A stretch of DNA of 64,000 nt, taken from NCBI RefSeq assembly GCF_902806455.1, contig NZ_CADCWQ010000002.1, forward strand, positions 434,001-498,000, given 5' to 3'. The notes beneath the pieces are model-generated. The model searched no databases, had not been told where the DNA came from, and worked only from the letters and a program-made list of their open reading frames with translations. The translations under genes were made by a program, and so were the position numbers. Shown piece after piece: positions 43,013-51,516 of this stretch. Position 1 is the first letter of the stretch. Each line of letters starts with the position of its first letter. The stretch comes from Virgibacillus doumboii (GTDB lineage: Bacteria; Bacillota; Bacilli; Bacillales; Amphibacillaceae).

Positions 43013-43744
43013 ATGAAAAAATTCATAATGCTATTAATGGCAGTAAGCTTAGCAGCCGTATTAGCAGCATGTAACGGTGATGACTCCGCTGAAAACAAAG
43101 AAGACAATAAGGATAAACAAGCCGAACAGGCTTCAAAACCGGTTGAAATAACTGATGAAGAGAAGGTTAAAGAAGACAAAGTAGTCGTTAAAATAAATGG
43201 TAATGACATTAAAGGTAAGGAGTACAATGATGCCTATGCACAGACAAAAGGCATGATGAGTCAATATAACCAGGATGTCAGTGATAAGAAAAAGCTGAAA
43301 GATCAAACACTTAATATGATTATCCAGCAGGAACTCCTGAAACAGGATGCTAAAAAACAAGGCATTGAAGTAACGGACAAAGAGGTAAAGTCTGAATTTG
43401 ATAAAGTCAAGTCTCAAAATAAAGAGCAGTTTGAGTCGACCTTAAAACAATTACATTTAACAGAAGAAGCGTACAAAGACCAACTGGCTTTCTCGTTGAC
43501 GCTGGAAAAATATGTTGACAGTCAACTGAATACTAAAGTAACTGATAAGGAAATACAGTCATATTACGATCAGTTGAAAAAACAAAATGAAGCAGCATCT
43601 GAAGATAAGAAGCAGGAAATGCCGAAGTTGGAAGAAATTAAGGATCAAATTAAATCACAATTGATAAAGCAGAAAGAGAATCAGCAGCTTCAGGCGAAGA
43701 TTCAAAAACTGAAAGACCAGGCTGAGATTAAAAAAATGATTTAA
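43013..43744 (+). CDS. SurA-N-like chaperone lipoprotein lacking the PPIase domain
   Basis: 243 residues. A signal peptide ends in the lipobox LAAC (Cys at about 20), followed by an acidic/Lys-rich linker. From about residue 60 the sequence KVVVKINGNDIKGKEYNDAY, then NMIIQQELLKQDAKKQGIEV and TDKEVKSEFDKVK follows the SurA/PrsA N-terminal chaperone domain; a short C-terminal helix completes it. The parvulin domain normally between these parts in PrsA (about 280-290 residues) is absent. It is likely a surface-anchored folding factor. It forms a single-gene unit. Confidence 0.8.
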   Translation: MKKFIMLLMAVSLAAVLAACNGDDSAENKEDNKDKQAEQASKPVEITDEEKVKEDKVVVKINGNDIKGKEYNDAYAQTKGMMSQYNQDVSDKKKLKDQTLNMIIQQELLKQDAKKQGIEVTDKEVKSEFDKVKSQNKEQFESTLKQLHLTEEAYKDQLAFSLTLEKYVDSQLNTKVTDKEIQSYYDQLKKQNEAASEDKKQEMPKLEEIKDQIKSQLIKQKENQQLQAKIQKLKDQAEIKKMI

Positions 43745-43749
43745 ATGAA

Positions 43750-43787
43750 ATAAAAGCATCGCTCCGCAGTTGGAACGATGCTTTTAT
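43750..43787 (+). terminator. Terminator of SurA-like lipoprotein gene
   Basis: ATAAAAGCATCG pairs with CGATGCTTTTAT, 6 bp after the stop codon. Confidence 0.85.
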
Positions 43788-43900
43788 TTATGGAGACAAA
43801 AATGTCATAAATTTTATATACAGAGTAAGGCACATTGGCTGGCTGAGTGCTATAATAGTAATAAATACTACACTAAAAATGAATAACAGCTGGTGTTAAA

Positions 43901-44284
43901 ATGAAACAAATAACAAAGGTACTTTTAATTATAGCTGGGTCGATTTCTTTAGGATTAGGGATTTTAGGCATTCTTCTGCCGCTTATTCCTACTACTCCTT
44001 TATTGCTTTTGGCAGCTGCATGCTATGTCAGAAGTTCAGATCGACTATATGACTGGCTGATAACCAATAAATATTTTGGATCATATATTGTGAATTACCG
44101 ACAAGGAAAAGGAATTCCATTAAAAGCAAAAGTAATGGGTGTAACACTGATATGGATTTCCATAGGTTATACAATCGTTTTTGTTATACCGTTAGTCATG
44201 GTTAAAGTTCTGCTATTTGGTATCGCGGCATATTTTTCATGGTTTATTTTAAAACAAAAAACACTGCAAAAAGCAGAAAGATAG
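43901..44284 (+). CDS. YbaN/DUF454 membrane protein
   Basis: 127 residues, two N-terminal and two C-terminal hydrophobic spans. The family signature is clear: SLGLGILGILLPLIPTTPLLLLAAACYVRSSDRLYDWLITNKYFG, then the basic loop with RQGKGIPLKAKV. DUF454/YbaN proteins are small inner-membrane proteins of unknown function found across bacteria. It is 27 bp upstream of the hydrolase gene on the same strand, probably one transcript. Confidence 0.85.
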   Translation: MKQITKVLLIIAGSISLGLGILGILLPLIPTTPLLLLAAACYVRSSDRLYDWLITNKYFGSYIVNYRQGKGIPLKAKVMGVTLIWISIGYTIVFVIPLVMVKVLLFGIAAYFSWFILKQKTLQKAER

Positions 44285-44311
44285 AAATTATTTAGTCAGA
44301 GGGGTCAAGTT

Positions 44312-45148
44312 TTGAAAAAGAGACAAATAATGGGAGCAGTATTCCTTTTTGCTGTACTAACAAGTATTATGCTTATTATTTATGTACCAAAGGAGATACA
44401 TTCTGAACACTACAAAGGGAGTCCGGCAGTATTTGTTCATGGATATAAAGGGACATATAATTCGTTTGGCAATTTACTGAACAGGTTCGAAAATAAGTAT
44501 AACTGGGGTAATAAAGCGTTGGTGTACCGGGTTTCACCGGAAGGAAAAGTGAATGTATATAATCTGAATAAAGGAAAGCAGGAACCATCCTTTGTCCAGG
44601 TTATTTTTGAAAATAACCGGGCAAGTTTTGCTGATACAGCTGAATGGCTGTCATTGGTAATGGCACATATGAAAGATACATATCAGATTAATACAGTTAA
44701 TCTGGTTGGTCATTCAATGGGCGGACTCGTGTCACTGAAATTTATAGAAGATTACCAGGACCCTGAGAGGTATCCGCGTGTTACTAAATTTATTGCAATC
44801 GGGAGCCCGTTTGACGGGATTTACAATGAGCAATATTTTACAATTCATCGTGACGCCGGAGCAACTGATCTCAAACCTGATTCACTTGCATTGCAATTGC
44901 TGCGGATGAATAAAGAAATGATTCCTGAAGACCTTGAGGTATTGAGTATAGGCAGTACCAGTGATCTTGTGGCGGTGCCGGAAAGTGTCCAATCATTGCG
45001 GCATATTATAGGAGAAGATCAACTGCAGGAAATAATGATAGAAGATAAAACACTTGGGCATAGTGAGCTGCATGAAAATGCTCAGGTTGATAAACTCATT
45101 CATTCATTTTTGCAATCAGGAAATGCATCAGATAGTATAACTTATTAA
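44312..45148 (+). CDS. Alpha/beta hydrolase (DUF915, lipase-like), membrane-anchored or secreted
   Basis: 278 residues from a TTG after AGAGGGG. Residues 1-24 form an N-terminal signal anchor. The catalytic segments of DUF915 hydrolases are present: oxyanion-region AVFVHGYKGTYNSFGNLL, the nucleophile elbow VNLVGHSMGGLVSLKFIEDY, the Asp in SIGSTSDLVAVPESVQSL and the His in TLGHSELHEN. Activity on esters outside the membrane is expected; the substrate is unknown. It lies directly upstream of murB with 22 bp between. Confidence 0.82.
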   Translation: MKKRQIMGAVFLFAVLTSIMLIIYVPKEIHSEHYKGSPAVFVHGYKGTYNSFGNLLNRFENKYNWGNKALVYRVSPEGKVNVYNLNKGKQEPSFVQVIFENNRASFADTAEWLSLVMAHMKDTYQINTVNLVGHSMGGLVSLKFIEDYQDPERYPRVTKFIAIGSPFDGIYNEQYFTIHRDAGATDLKPDSLALQLLRMNKEMIPEDLEVLSIGSTSDLVAVPESVQSLRHIIGEDQLQEIMIEDKTLGHSELHENAQVDKLIHSFLQSGNASDSITY

Positions 45149-45170
45149 AATTAGTAAAAGGAATGATTCG

Positions 45171-46085
45171 GTGGAAAATCATCATCATATGTACGACAAA
45201 TTAACCAGAATTACACCTGAGAAAAATGTGATGGTTAATGAACAGTTGAAAAATCATATGTATACCCGTTTGGGCGGGCAGGCTGATTTTTTTGTCACAC
45301 CAGAAACATATGAGCAAGTACAGGAAGTCGTTAAATTGGCTGCCAAAAAAGATGTTCCGTTTACGCTGCTTGGGAACGGTTCAAATTTAATTATAAAAGA
45401 CGGTGGAATTCGTGGGATTGTACTGAATTTAAACCAGCTGACAAACATAACAACAGATGGTACGACGATTGTAGCGCAAAGTGGTGCGAGGATTATCGAT
45501 GTATCCAGAGAAGCGTTATCCAGAAAACTAACCGGTCTTGAATTTTCCTGCGGGATACCAGGGTCCGTCGGTGGCGCATTATTTATGAATGCGGGTGCAT
45601 ATGGCGGAGAAATTAAGGACGTATTGGAAAGTGCTGTTGTCATTGACCGTAATGGTGATTTATTTTCATTACCCGCAGAAGATCTTGATTTGGAATATCG
45701 TTCAAGCAATATCCCTGAAAAAGGATACATTGTATTGGAAGCGACTTTTTCACTGAAGTCCGGAAACTACGATGAAATTAATGAAGTCATGGAAGATCTT
45801 ACGTTTAAACGGGAGTCCAAACAGCCCCTGGAATATCCATCATGCGGGAGTGTATTTAAGCGGCCACCGGGATATTTTGCCGGGAAATTGATTCAGGACA
45901 GTGGCCTTCAGGGAAAACAAATCGGCGGGGCACAGGTATCACTGAAACATGCTGGGTTTATTGTGAACAGGGATAATGCATCTGCGGAGGAATATATTAG
46001 TTTGATTCATTTTGTTCAAAATACGGTAAAAGAAAAATATGGTGTCAACCTTGAACGTGAAGTAAAAATAATTGGTGATGATTAG
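45171..46085 (+). CDS. murB: UDP-N-acetylenolpyruvoylglucosamine reductase
   Basis: 304 residues from a GTG after AAAGGAATGATTCG. MurB reduces UDP-GlcNAc-enolpyruvate to UDP-MurNAc with FAD and NADPH. The type II MurB pattern is seen: MYTRLGGQADFFVTPETYEQ, FTLLGNGSNLIIKDGG (FAD), LEFSCGIPGSVGGALFMNAGAYG, YRSSNIPEKGYIVLEATF, and PSCGSVFKRPPG with the catalytic Ser. It is outside the mur-dcw cluster, here behind a hydrolase gene; whether another copy exists elsewhere cannot be told. Confidence 0.94.
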   Translation: MENHHHMYDKLTRITPEKNVMVNEQLKNHMYTRLGGQADFFVTPETYEQVQEVVKLAAKKDVPFTLLGNGSNLIIKDGGIRGIVLNLNQLTNITTDGTTIVAQSGARIIDVSREALSRKLTGLEFSCGIPGSVGGALFMNAGAYGGEIKDVLESAVVIDRNGDLFSLPAEDLDLEYRSSNIPEKGYIVLEATFSLKSGNYDEINEVMEDLTFKRESKQPLEYPSCGSVFKRPPGYFAGKLIQDSGLQGKQIGGAQVSLKHAGFIVNRDNASAEEYISLIHFVQNTVKEKYGVNLEREVKIIGDD

Positions 46086-46179
46086 ATGAATTAATCAAAG
46101 CTGTGGCTGTGGAAGGGATGGCTGCAGTTTTTTATTGGGGAACTCGCCGGAGTAAGCATCATTTCCACGGGGATAAGCA

Positions 46180-46250
46180 CAACATCGGCAGAACAGGCGC
46201 AACATCGGCAGAAGAGCGCAAACATCAGCCTGAGAACAACAAAATCACAT
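46180..46250 (+). repeat. 20-bp-period intergenic repeat, four units
   Basis: ATC cores at 46184, 46204, 46224 and 46244, exactly 20 bp apart, in units such as aacatcggcagaagagcgca and aacatcagcctgagaacaac. Same family as 3726, 14505 and 59211. It lies downstream of murB. Confidence 0.7.
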
Positions 46251-46285
46251 AAAAAAAGCTGACTCAATAAAATGAGTCAGCTTTT
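46251..46285. terminator. Bidirectional terminator between murB and ehuA
   Basis: AAAAGCTGACTCA pairs perfectly with TGAGTCAGCTTTT around a 6-nt loop, with A and T runs on both sides; it can serve both convergent genes. Confidence 0.88.
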
Positions 46286-46293
46286 CCCAGCTA

Positions 46294-47064
46294 TTAAGCT
46301 CTGAATCTGTGAAGGAAGCTTTGCAGGCGATCGTTTGTTGAATTCTCCAGCACTTCCATTGGTGGTCCTTCCTCAGCGATTACTCCATTATCAAGGAATA
46401 GAACGCGGTCAGCAATATCACGTGCGAATTCCATTTCATGTGTAACCAGAACCATTGCCATTTCGCCTTCTTTTGCGATATCACGGATAACTTCCAGCAC
46501 TTCCCCGACAAGTTCAGGGTCCAATGCTGATGTTACCTCGTCAAACAACATGATTTTTGGTCGCATAACAAGTGCACGAGCCATCGCTACACGTTGTTTT
46601 TGCCCGCCTGAAAGTTGGCTTGGATAGTTATCCAGTTTGTCTCCCAGTCCAACTTTTTCGAGCATCTCAATGGAACGTTTACGGGCAGATGCCTTTTCTT
46701 CTTTTTGAACGTGAATTGGCGCCGTCATGCAATTTTCCAAAATAGTCATGTGCGGGAATAGATTAAAGTGCTGGAATACCATACCGATATCCCCGCGTAC
46801 TTGTCGTAAATGCTTTTCATTGGCAGGTACAAGTTCTCCGTTCTTTTCCATTTGCCATAAGTTCTTGCCATCGACAATAATACTTCCTGAAGTTGGCTCC
46901 TCCAATGTCATCAGCATACGGATGATGGTTGTTTTACCGGAACCACTTGGGCCGATGACAGCAACTTTTTCAGCCGGCTTAATATCGAGGTCAATGCCTT
47001 GTAGTACTTTGACATCGCCGAATGATTTGTGTACATCTTTATAACTAACGATAGGTTCAGACAT
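46294..47064 (-). CDS. ehuA: Ectoine/hydroxyectoine ABC transporter ATP-binding protein
   Basis: 256 residues from the ATG after AAAAGGAG; 28 more upstream codons lie in the ehuD coding end. Polar amino acid uptake-type ATPase: Walker A GPSGSGKTT, signature LSGGQKQR, Walker B IMLFDEVTSALDP. The insert LWQMEKNGELVPANEKHLRQ, then HFNLFPHMTILENCMTAPIH is typical of EhuA. With ehuB, ehuC and ehuD it makes the importer for compatible solutes ectoine and hydroxyectoine. The overlap with ehuD (47087) is avoided by this start. Confidence 0.85.
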   Translation of the reverse strand: MSEPIVSYKDVHKSFGDVKVLQGIDLDIKPAEKVAVIGPSGSGKTTIIRMLMTLEEPTSGSIIVDGKNLWQMEKNGELVPANEKHLRQVRGDIGMVFQHFNLFPHMTILENCMTAPIHVQKEEKASARKRSIEMLEKVGLGDKLDNYPSQLSGGQKQRVAMARALVMRPKIMLFDEVTSALDPELVGEVLEVIRDIAKEGEMAMVLVTHEMEFARDIADRVLFLDNGVIAEEGPPMEVLENSTNDRLQSFLHRFRA

Positions 47065-47086
47065 GACATCACTGCTCCTTTTCTTC

Positions 47087-47788
47087 TTAATTTGCCTTGC
47101 TTCCTGAAGGTTCACTTTTATCGAAACGTCGATTGAACTTAACTTCAAGCTTCTTAACTAATATTGCAGACGGGTAACTTAATACAAGGAATAATATCGC
47201 CACAATTGTTAGTGCCTCCAGGTATCTCCAGTGCTGGGCACCATAATCGTTTGCCATTGCGAGAATACCAAGTACACCGATTGTTGATGCCAATGGAACT
47301 TCCTTAAACATGATAATTAAATAGTTTCCCAGCATCGGTATAGTCGGAGGTAACGCTTGCGGCAAAATAATTTTTGTCCATTTTTTCCCCGTTGAATAGT
47401 TCAATGCTCGTGCTGCTTCCCATTGACCTTGACCTACGCCGTCAATGCCGGACCGGTAAACTTCTCCAATATACGTACTGTAATGAATTCCCAGTCCAAG
47501 TACCGCACTTGTAAAAGGATCCAGTGCAAATCCGATTACAGGAACCATTGGAAAGGCGTAGTAAATGAAAAATAATTGTACCAGTGGTGGTGTGGAACGG
47601 ATAAATTCCATAATCCACAATAAAGGCAATCTTATTACCGTTATTGGCATACGTTTTATCAGTGTCCAGATAAATCCAAAGATTAACGCAAATAAATAAC
47701 ATGCAATTGTTAATCCGATCGTAATGCCAAGACCTTCTAATACGATAGGGAAGGCATCATAAAACGTTTCCCAGCTCCAGCCGCTCAT
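47087..47788 (-). CDS. ehuD: Ectoine/hydroxyectoine ABC transporter permease EhuD
   Basis: 233 residues, HisM-type permease with five spans. It has the EAA-type loop GVGQGQWEAARALNYSTGKKW and the family opening DAFPIVLEGLGITIGLTIAC. It forms the heterodimeric channel with EhuC. Its start overlaps ehuC's stop by 4 bp. Order on the minus strand is ehuB-ehuC-ehuD-ehuA, as in Sinorhizobium and halophilic Bacillaceae. Confidence 0.82.
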   Translation of the reverse strand: MSGWSWETFYDAFPIVLEGLGITIGLTIACYLFALIFGFIWTLIKRMPITVIRLPLLWIMEFIRSTPPLVQLFFIYYAFPMVPVIGFALDPFTSAVLGLGIHYSTYIGEVYRSGIDGVGQGQWEAARALNYSTGKKWTKIILPQALPPTIPMLGNYLIIMFKEVPLASTIGVLGILAMANDYGAQHWRYLEALTIVAILFLVLSYPSAILVKKLEVKFNRRFDKSEPSGSKAN

Positions 47789-48456
47789 TGACTAGCCACC
47801 CCTTTCTTAGAAGCACTTTCCATTTTCTTGGTAAGCCAAATTAATGGAAGAGCTATTATAAAGTAGAATACTAGTACTAAAAAGTAAACAGTTGGTGCTT
47901 GTGATAGATTGGAGCTTCGCAAAATATCTCCGTAGTATAAAATGTCCATCATACCAATTAATGATACAAGGGAAGTTGATTTGAGCATAAGGATAAGATA
48001 GTTACCAAATTCAGGAAGCATCATCCGTACAGCCTGTGGAAAAATAACAAGCCGCATACGTTGAAAACGCGACATATTCAGTGCTGTGGAAGCCTCATAT
48101 TGCCCCTTTGCCACAGACAGAATGGAACCGCGAACAATTTCAGACATATATGCACCATAGTTTAAAGAGATTGCCAGTACACCTGCCCAAAAGTTACTTC
48201 CAACTTCTACACCAAATAATATCGGAAATGCATAGTAAAGCCAGAATAATTGTACAATCAGTGAGGTCCCACGAAAGACTTCTACATAAAAACCTGTGAA
48301 TTTACGGAGGATAACGTTATTTGAAAGTCGGCAAAAACCTGCAATAAAGGCCATTAAATAGCCTAAAACGATTGAGGCCAGAAGAACAGTAACTGTTATT
48401 TCAACACCCTTCATTAAGACAGGGAAAATATCCGCTATCGCATTAATGGTAATCAC
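47785..48456 (-). CDS. ehuC: Ectoine/hydroxyectoine ABC transporter permease EhuC
   Basis: 223 residues, HisM-type permease with spans around 14-34, 50-68, 79-100 and 180-205. The EAA loop is SVAKGQYEASTALNMSRFQR and FRGTSLIVQLFWLYYAFPIL is the conserved second-helix region. It lies 108 bp after ehuB, behind a strong hairpin, and overlaps ehuD by 4 bp. GGAGTGATTACC precedes its ATG. Confidence 0.82.
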   Translation of the reverse strand: MITINAIADIFPVLMKGVEITVTVLLASIVLGYLMAFIAGFCRLSNNVILRKFTGFYVEVFRGTSLIVQLFWLYYAFPILFGVEVGSNFWAGVLAISLNYGAYMSEIVRGSILSVAKGQYEASTALNMSRFQRMRLVIFPQAVRMMLPEFGNYLILMLKSTSLVSLIGMMDILYYGDILRSSNLSQAPTVYFLVLVFYFIIALPLIWLTKKMESASKKGVASQ

Positions 48457-48494
48457 TCCTTTTACATTTTTAAATTATATATTTATAACAAAAG

Positions 48495-48536
48495 CATAGG
48501 GTCTGACTCCCCTAGGAGAGGGAGCCGGACCCTATG
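48495..48536 (-). terminator. Intercistronic hairpin between ehuB and ehuC
   Basis: CATAGGGTC pairs with GACCCTATG with inner CTCCC/GGGAG pairing, followed on the minus strand by CTTTTGTT. A leaky terminator or mRNA end-stabiliser here would give more binding protein than permease. Confidence 0.7.
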
Positions 48537-48564
48537 GAGTCTTAGAAATTATTCTGAAAGATAA

Positions 48565-49482
48565 TTAATACTGTTCACCGCTGCAAACGCCCTCTGTTGT
48601 AATACCTTCTGGAACTGAGTTGTTTTCTGCGCTAAATCCGTTCTTTTCAAGAAGTTCTTTAACTGTTCCGTCTTCTTTTAATTTAGCTAACGCTTCGTTA
48701 TATGCTTTACGCAATTCATCATTGTCTTTATGGAATGCAGCTGCACCATAACTTGGAATTCCTTCAATATCAGGCTGTTCAAAGTCACTTACGAATTCCA
48801 GCTTATCGTTTCCGGCAGATTCCAGTGCCATTTTTACAGTCATTTCTGTACCAGTAGTTGCATCAGCACGACCGGAAGCTACTGCTGAGAATGTTGCAGG
48901 AATATCCGGTGCAGTTTGGATTTGATCCTCTTTTACACCCATTTGCTTAACGTACTCAATTTCAGTAGCACCTTGCATGATGGAAACAGTAGCACCTTTA
49001 TCAGCAATATCTGTGTAGCTGTGTAAATCCATTGGGTTGCCTTTCGGTACTACAAGCCCTTCCCCATATACCATTTCAGGTTCACCGAAGTCAGCATTTT
49101 CACAACGATCTGGATTAATCGCCATACCTGCTGTGATAACATCAAACTTTCCGGCATTCAAACCAGGAATTAACTGACTGAAATCAGCAAGTTGTGCTTC
49201 CATGTTGTCAACACCAAGTTCTGCGAATACAGCCTGTGCAATATCAACGGCTGCACCTTTCAGTTCACCGTCTTCCTGATATCCATATGGTTCTTCATTG
49301 GCAAATCCGATTGTTACTGTACCTTTTTCCTGAAGTTCAGCTAACAGGCTGTCTCCGCCTTCACCTTCACCTGAACTTCCGCTATCTCCATCACTACCAC
49401 TTGCATCATCACCGTTAGATCCGCAAGCAGCCAGCATAATAAGTGCCAGACCAAAAATTGAAGCTAGTAATAGTTTCTTCAT
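48565..49482 (-). CDS. ehuB: Ectoine/hydroxyectoine-binding lipoprotein EhuB
   Basis: 305 residues. Signal peptide with lipobox LAAC (Cys at about 20), a Ser/Gly/Asp-rich linker, then a class II binding fold: VTIGFANEEPYGYQEDGELK, DFSQLIPGLNAGKFDVITAGM, NPDRCENADFGEPEMVYGEG, LHSYTDI. The EEPYGY, DVITAGM and PDRC motifs match EhuB. It catches ectoine outside the membrane. It is the first gene of the operon, consistent with osmoprotectant uptake in a salt-adapted host. GGAGGTCATTTAGTAG precedes the ATG. Confidence 0.85.
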   Translation of the reverse strand: MKKLLLASIFGLALIMLAACGSNGDDASGSDGDSGSSGEGEGGDSLLAELQEKGTVTIGFANEEPYGYQEDGELKGAAVDIAQAVFAELGVDNMEAQLADFSQLIPGLNAGKFDVITAGMAINPDRCENADFGEPEMVYGEGLVVPKGNPMDLHSYTDIADKGATVSIMQGATEIEYVKQMGVKEDQIQTAPDIPATFSAVASGRADATTGTEMTVKMALESAGNDKLEFVSDFEQPDIEGIPSYGAAAFHKDNDELRKAYNEALAKLKEDGTVKELLEKNGFSAENNSVPEGITTEGVCSGEQY

Positions 49483-49973
49483 CTACTAAATGACCTCCCA
49501 TTTTTTTTTAGATAAACCATAATCACCACCATGAAATGTTGGCGAAAAGATAGTTCACCTTTTTTTCTTGTTACTTGTTTCTCTCCCTTTAAAGCGGGAA
49601 ACTTAAGTACTGTTGTCCAATTTCTGTTAACTATGAAATATAATTGTCTTTGCTTACGACTTTTTTACTAGAAATTGAACGGGGTGAATAAGTGGGGAAT
49701 GCTCTTTCAAGCAGTCATACTATAATATTATAGGCTATAGTCTATTGGTTCAAATGCAATATTTTTAGATAATTTGGAATTTACCTGCGAATATTTTTAT
49801 GTGAACCATAAAGCTTTTATATACAAAGACATGCTCCAAAATAACTTGTATTACTTGTATATGCTCAACATTTGCCGATATTACATAAAAATTCCATTAA
49901 TCTATGAAAAATGGACAAACCGATGGATATCGGAGTACGATTATGAATAATAATATTGCAGGGAGGAGATTTT
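49483..49973. other. 491-bp divergent intergenic region (ehuB / panE)
   Basis: AT-rich, no gene found. A perfect 14-bp palindrome CTATAATATTATAG lies at 49720-49733. On the minus strand TTGAAC and TATAAT lie 15 bp apart around 49736-49762, a possible but short-spaced promoter for ehuB. No SigB or SigA consensus stands out. Confidence 0.4.
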
Positions 49974-50888
49974 ATGCATATTGTTGTGTTGGGTGCTGGT
50001 GCTCTTGGAGGATATTTTGGTGCACGGTGGGAAGAGGCTGGAGCTGATGTTACCTTTTTGGTGCGTGAAAAAAGGGCGGAACAATTTCACAAATATGGAT
50101 TGAAGGTAAACAGTACACAGGGTGATTATACAATTGCCGCACCAAGGGTTGTTACCAATGTACATGATATTGAAGCGCCGGATCTGGTTTTTGTCAGTGT
50201 TAAAGGTCACCATTTACAGGGCATTTTGGAAAACGTCAAAATATTGACGGAAAAAGGTGCTTTTGTCCTGCCTGTTTTAAACGGTATCGAACACATAAAT
50301 GTTTTACAGAATGAAGTTGGAATGGAGTCAGTCATTGGAGGTTTGGCCTTCATTATGGCTACCTTGGATGATTCTGGTCACGTTGAACATTCAAGTGATT
50401 TTCATAGACTCGCTTTCGGACCATTAGTACCTGAACAAACAGATTTGTGTAATCGACTGGCGGAAGTTTCCAGTGAAGCAAAGATGGAAGCAGTCAACAG
50501 TCAGTCCATATTAAAGGAACTTTGGAAAAAATATTTGTTTATCAATGCCTTCTCCGGAATTACAACGGCGACTAATTTACCGATTGGACAAATACGTTAT
50601 AATAGGGATACGTTTCAAATTGCCGTGAATATTCTGGAGGAAATGCAGCAACTGGCAGCCAGTTATAATATTGAAGTTACTGATAAAGAAGTTGATGAGG
50701 CAAAAAGTAGTTTGTTGAAGATAAATGAAAATGCTACATCATCCATGCACCAGGATCGTCGCAAAGGACTGACGCTTGAAGTGGACCATCTTCATGGCGG
50801 AGCAATTCGCCTGGCAAAGGCTAAATCTGTCAGACTACCATTCATCGAAGCTGTTCACGGAATAATAAAACCTTATGAAGGAGTATAG
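49974..50888 (+). CDS. panE: 2-dehydropantoate 2-reductase (ketopantoate reductase family)
   Basis: 304 residues from the ATG after GGGAGGAGATTTT. The N-terminal Rossmann motif is VVLGAGALGGYFGARWEEAG, followed by VFVSVKGHHLQGIL and LPVLNGIEH. The C-terminal domain has KELWKKYLFINAFSGITTATN with the catalytic Lys and SSMHQDRRKGLTLEVDHLHG with the conserved Ser-Met-x-x-Asp. It reduces ketopantoate to pantoate for coenzyme A synthesis; family paralogues act on other 2-oxo acids. A small gene follows 2 bp after its stop. Confidence 0.85.
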   Translation: MHIVVLGAGALGGYFGARWEEAGADVTFLVREKRAEQFHKYGLKVNSTQGDYTIAAPRVVTNVHDIEAPDLVFVSVKGHHLQGILENVKILTEKGAFVLPVLNGIEHINVLQNEVGMESVIGGLAFIMATLDDSGHVEHSSDFHRLAFGPLVPEQTDLCNRLAEVSSEAKMEAVNSQSILKELWKKYLFINAFSGITTATNLPIGQIRYNRDTFQIAVNILEEMQQLAASYNIEVTDKEVDEAKSSLLKINENATSSMHQDRRKGLTLEVDHLHGGAIRLAKAKSVRLPFIEAVHGIIKPYEGV

Positions 50889-50890
50889 AA

Positions 50891-51049
50891 ATGATAACAA
50901 TCATTATAATAGCGATTGCAATAATGTTAGCCGTATTAGCTTTCACGTTAATTGCCATATCTAAAGGTTATGACTACAAACATTCAATCGATCCATTGCC
51001 TGAAAACGATACGGATGATCAGCAAATGGAAAAAGATCACACGATGTAG
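50891..51049 (+). CDS. YtzI-like small membrane protein
   Basis: 52 residues, too short for most gene finders. One N-terminal membrane helix (MITIIIIAIAIMLAVLAFTL) is followed by AISKGYDYKHSIDPLPEND and an acidic tail. The SKGYxYKHxIDP motif is, from memory, that of the YtzI family in Bacillaceae. AAGGAG lies 8 nt upstream, inside the end of panE, so the two are co-transcribed. Confidence 0.65.
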   Translation: MITIIIIAIAIMLAVLAFTLIAISKGYDYKHSIDPLPENDTDDQQMEKDHTM

Positions 51050-51190
51050 TGTAATAAGTTTATCTTTAATGGAGATAATCCATCAATTTAGATAAGTAGT
51101 GGTTACTGCGTATTTAACCAATTAATGGATAATATGTCCGGTAAAACATTAAAATCAGTGTAGTTTTGGTATATCCTTTTATTTATTAAA

Positions 51191-51365
51191 AGCAAAATCC
51201 AGCGCAGGAAATACACGGAGACTCCTGTGGGAGCAGAGGCCTAGATGAGACTCGCAGTGTGACAACACGGAGAGGCTCATCAGCCGCCCACGGAAAGCGA
51301 AGTGTATTTCCGGAGCGGCGGACTATACTCATATAAAATTACGTCGTAGATTATAACTTTTGGGT
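51191..51365. mobile_element. MITE-like element, right-arm copy only
   Basis: Resembles the right arms of 36631-37117 and 62534-62934: GGAAATACACGGAGACTCCTG, GGGAGCAGAGG, CATCAGCCGCCCACGG, GCGAAGTGTATTTCCGGAGC and CATATAAAATTACGTCG. GGAAATAC and GTATTTCC form its closing stem. No left arm is present; it may be a solo or decayed copy. A nearby segment (51128-51165) resembles the ATGTCCG motif region at 18789. Confidence 0.65.
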
Positions 51366-51451
51366 AAAAAACAAAAAATTTATACGAAATTCTCCTTTAA
51401 AATAACCGAAAATATGTCTTCCAAATATGGACACAGGTAATATCAGGTCAT

Positions 51452-51489
51452 ACAAAAACGCTTGGATGTTACATTCCAAGCGTTTTTGT
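51452..51489. terminator. Bidirectional terminator upstream of the VOC gene 3' end
   Basis: A perfect 15-bp stem ACAAAAACGCTTGGA/TCCAAGCGTTTTTGT with an 8-nt loop. It ends the minus-strand dioxygenase gene. Confidence 0.88.
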
Positions 51490-51516
51490 AAATCATATTG
51501 AATCCATGTTTCGTAT

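Noticed and set aside
46294..49482. Generic glutamine/cystine ABC transporter
   Set aside because: The binding protein motifs (EEPYGY, DVITAGM, PDRC) and the ATPase insert fit EhuB and EhuA better, and the gene order is that of ehuBCDA.
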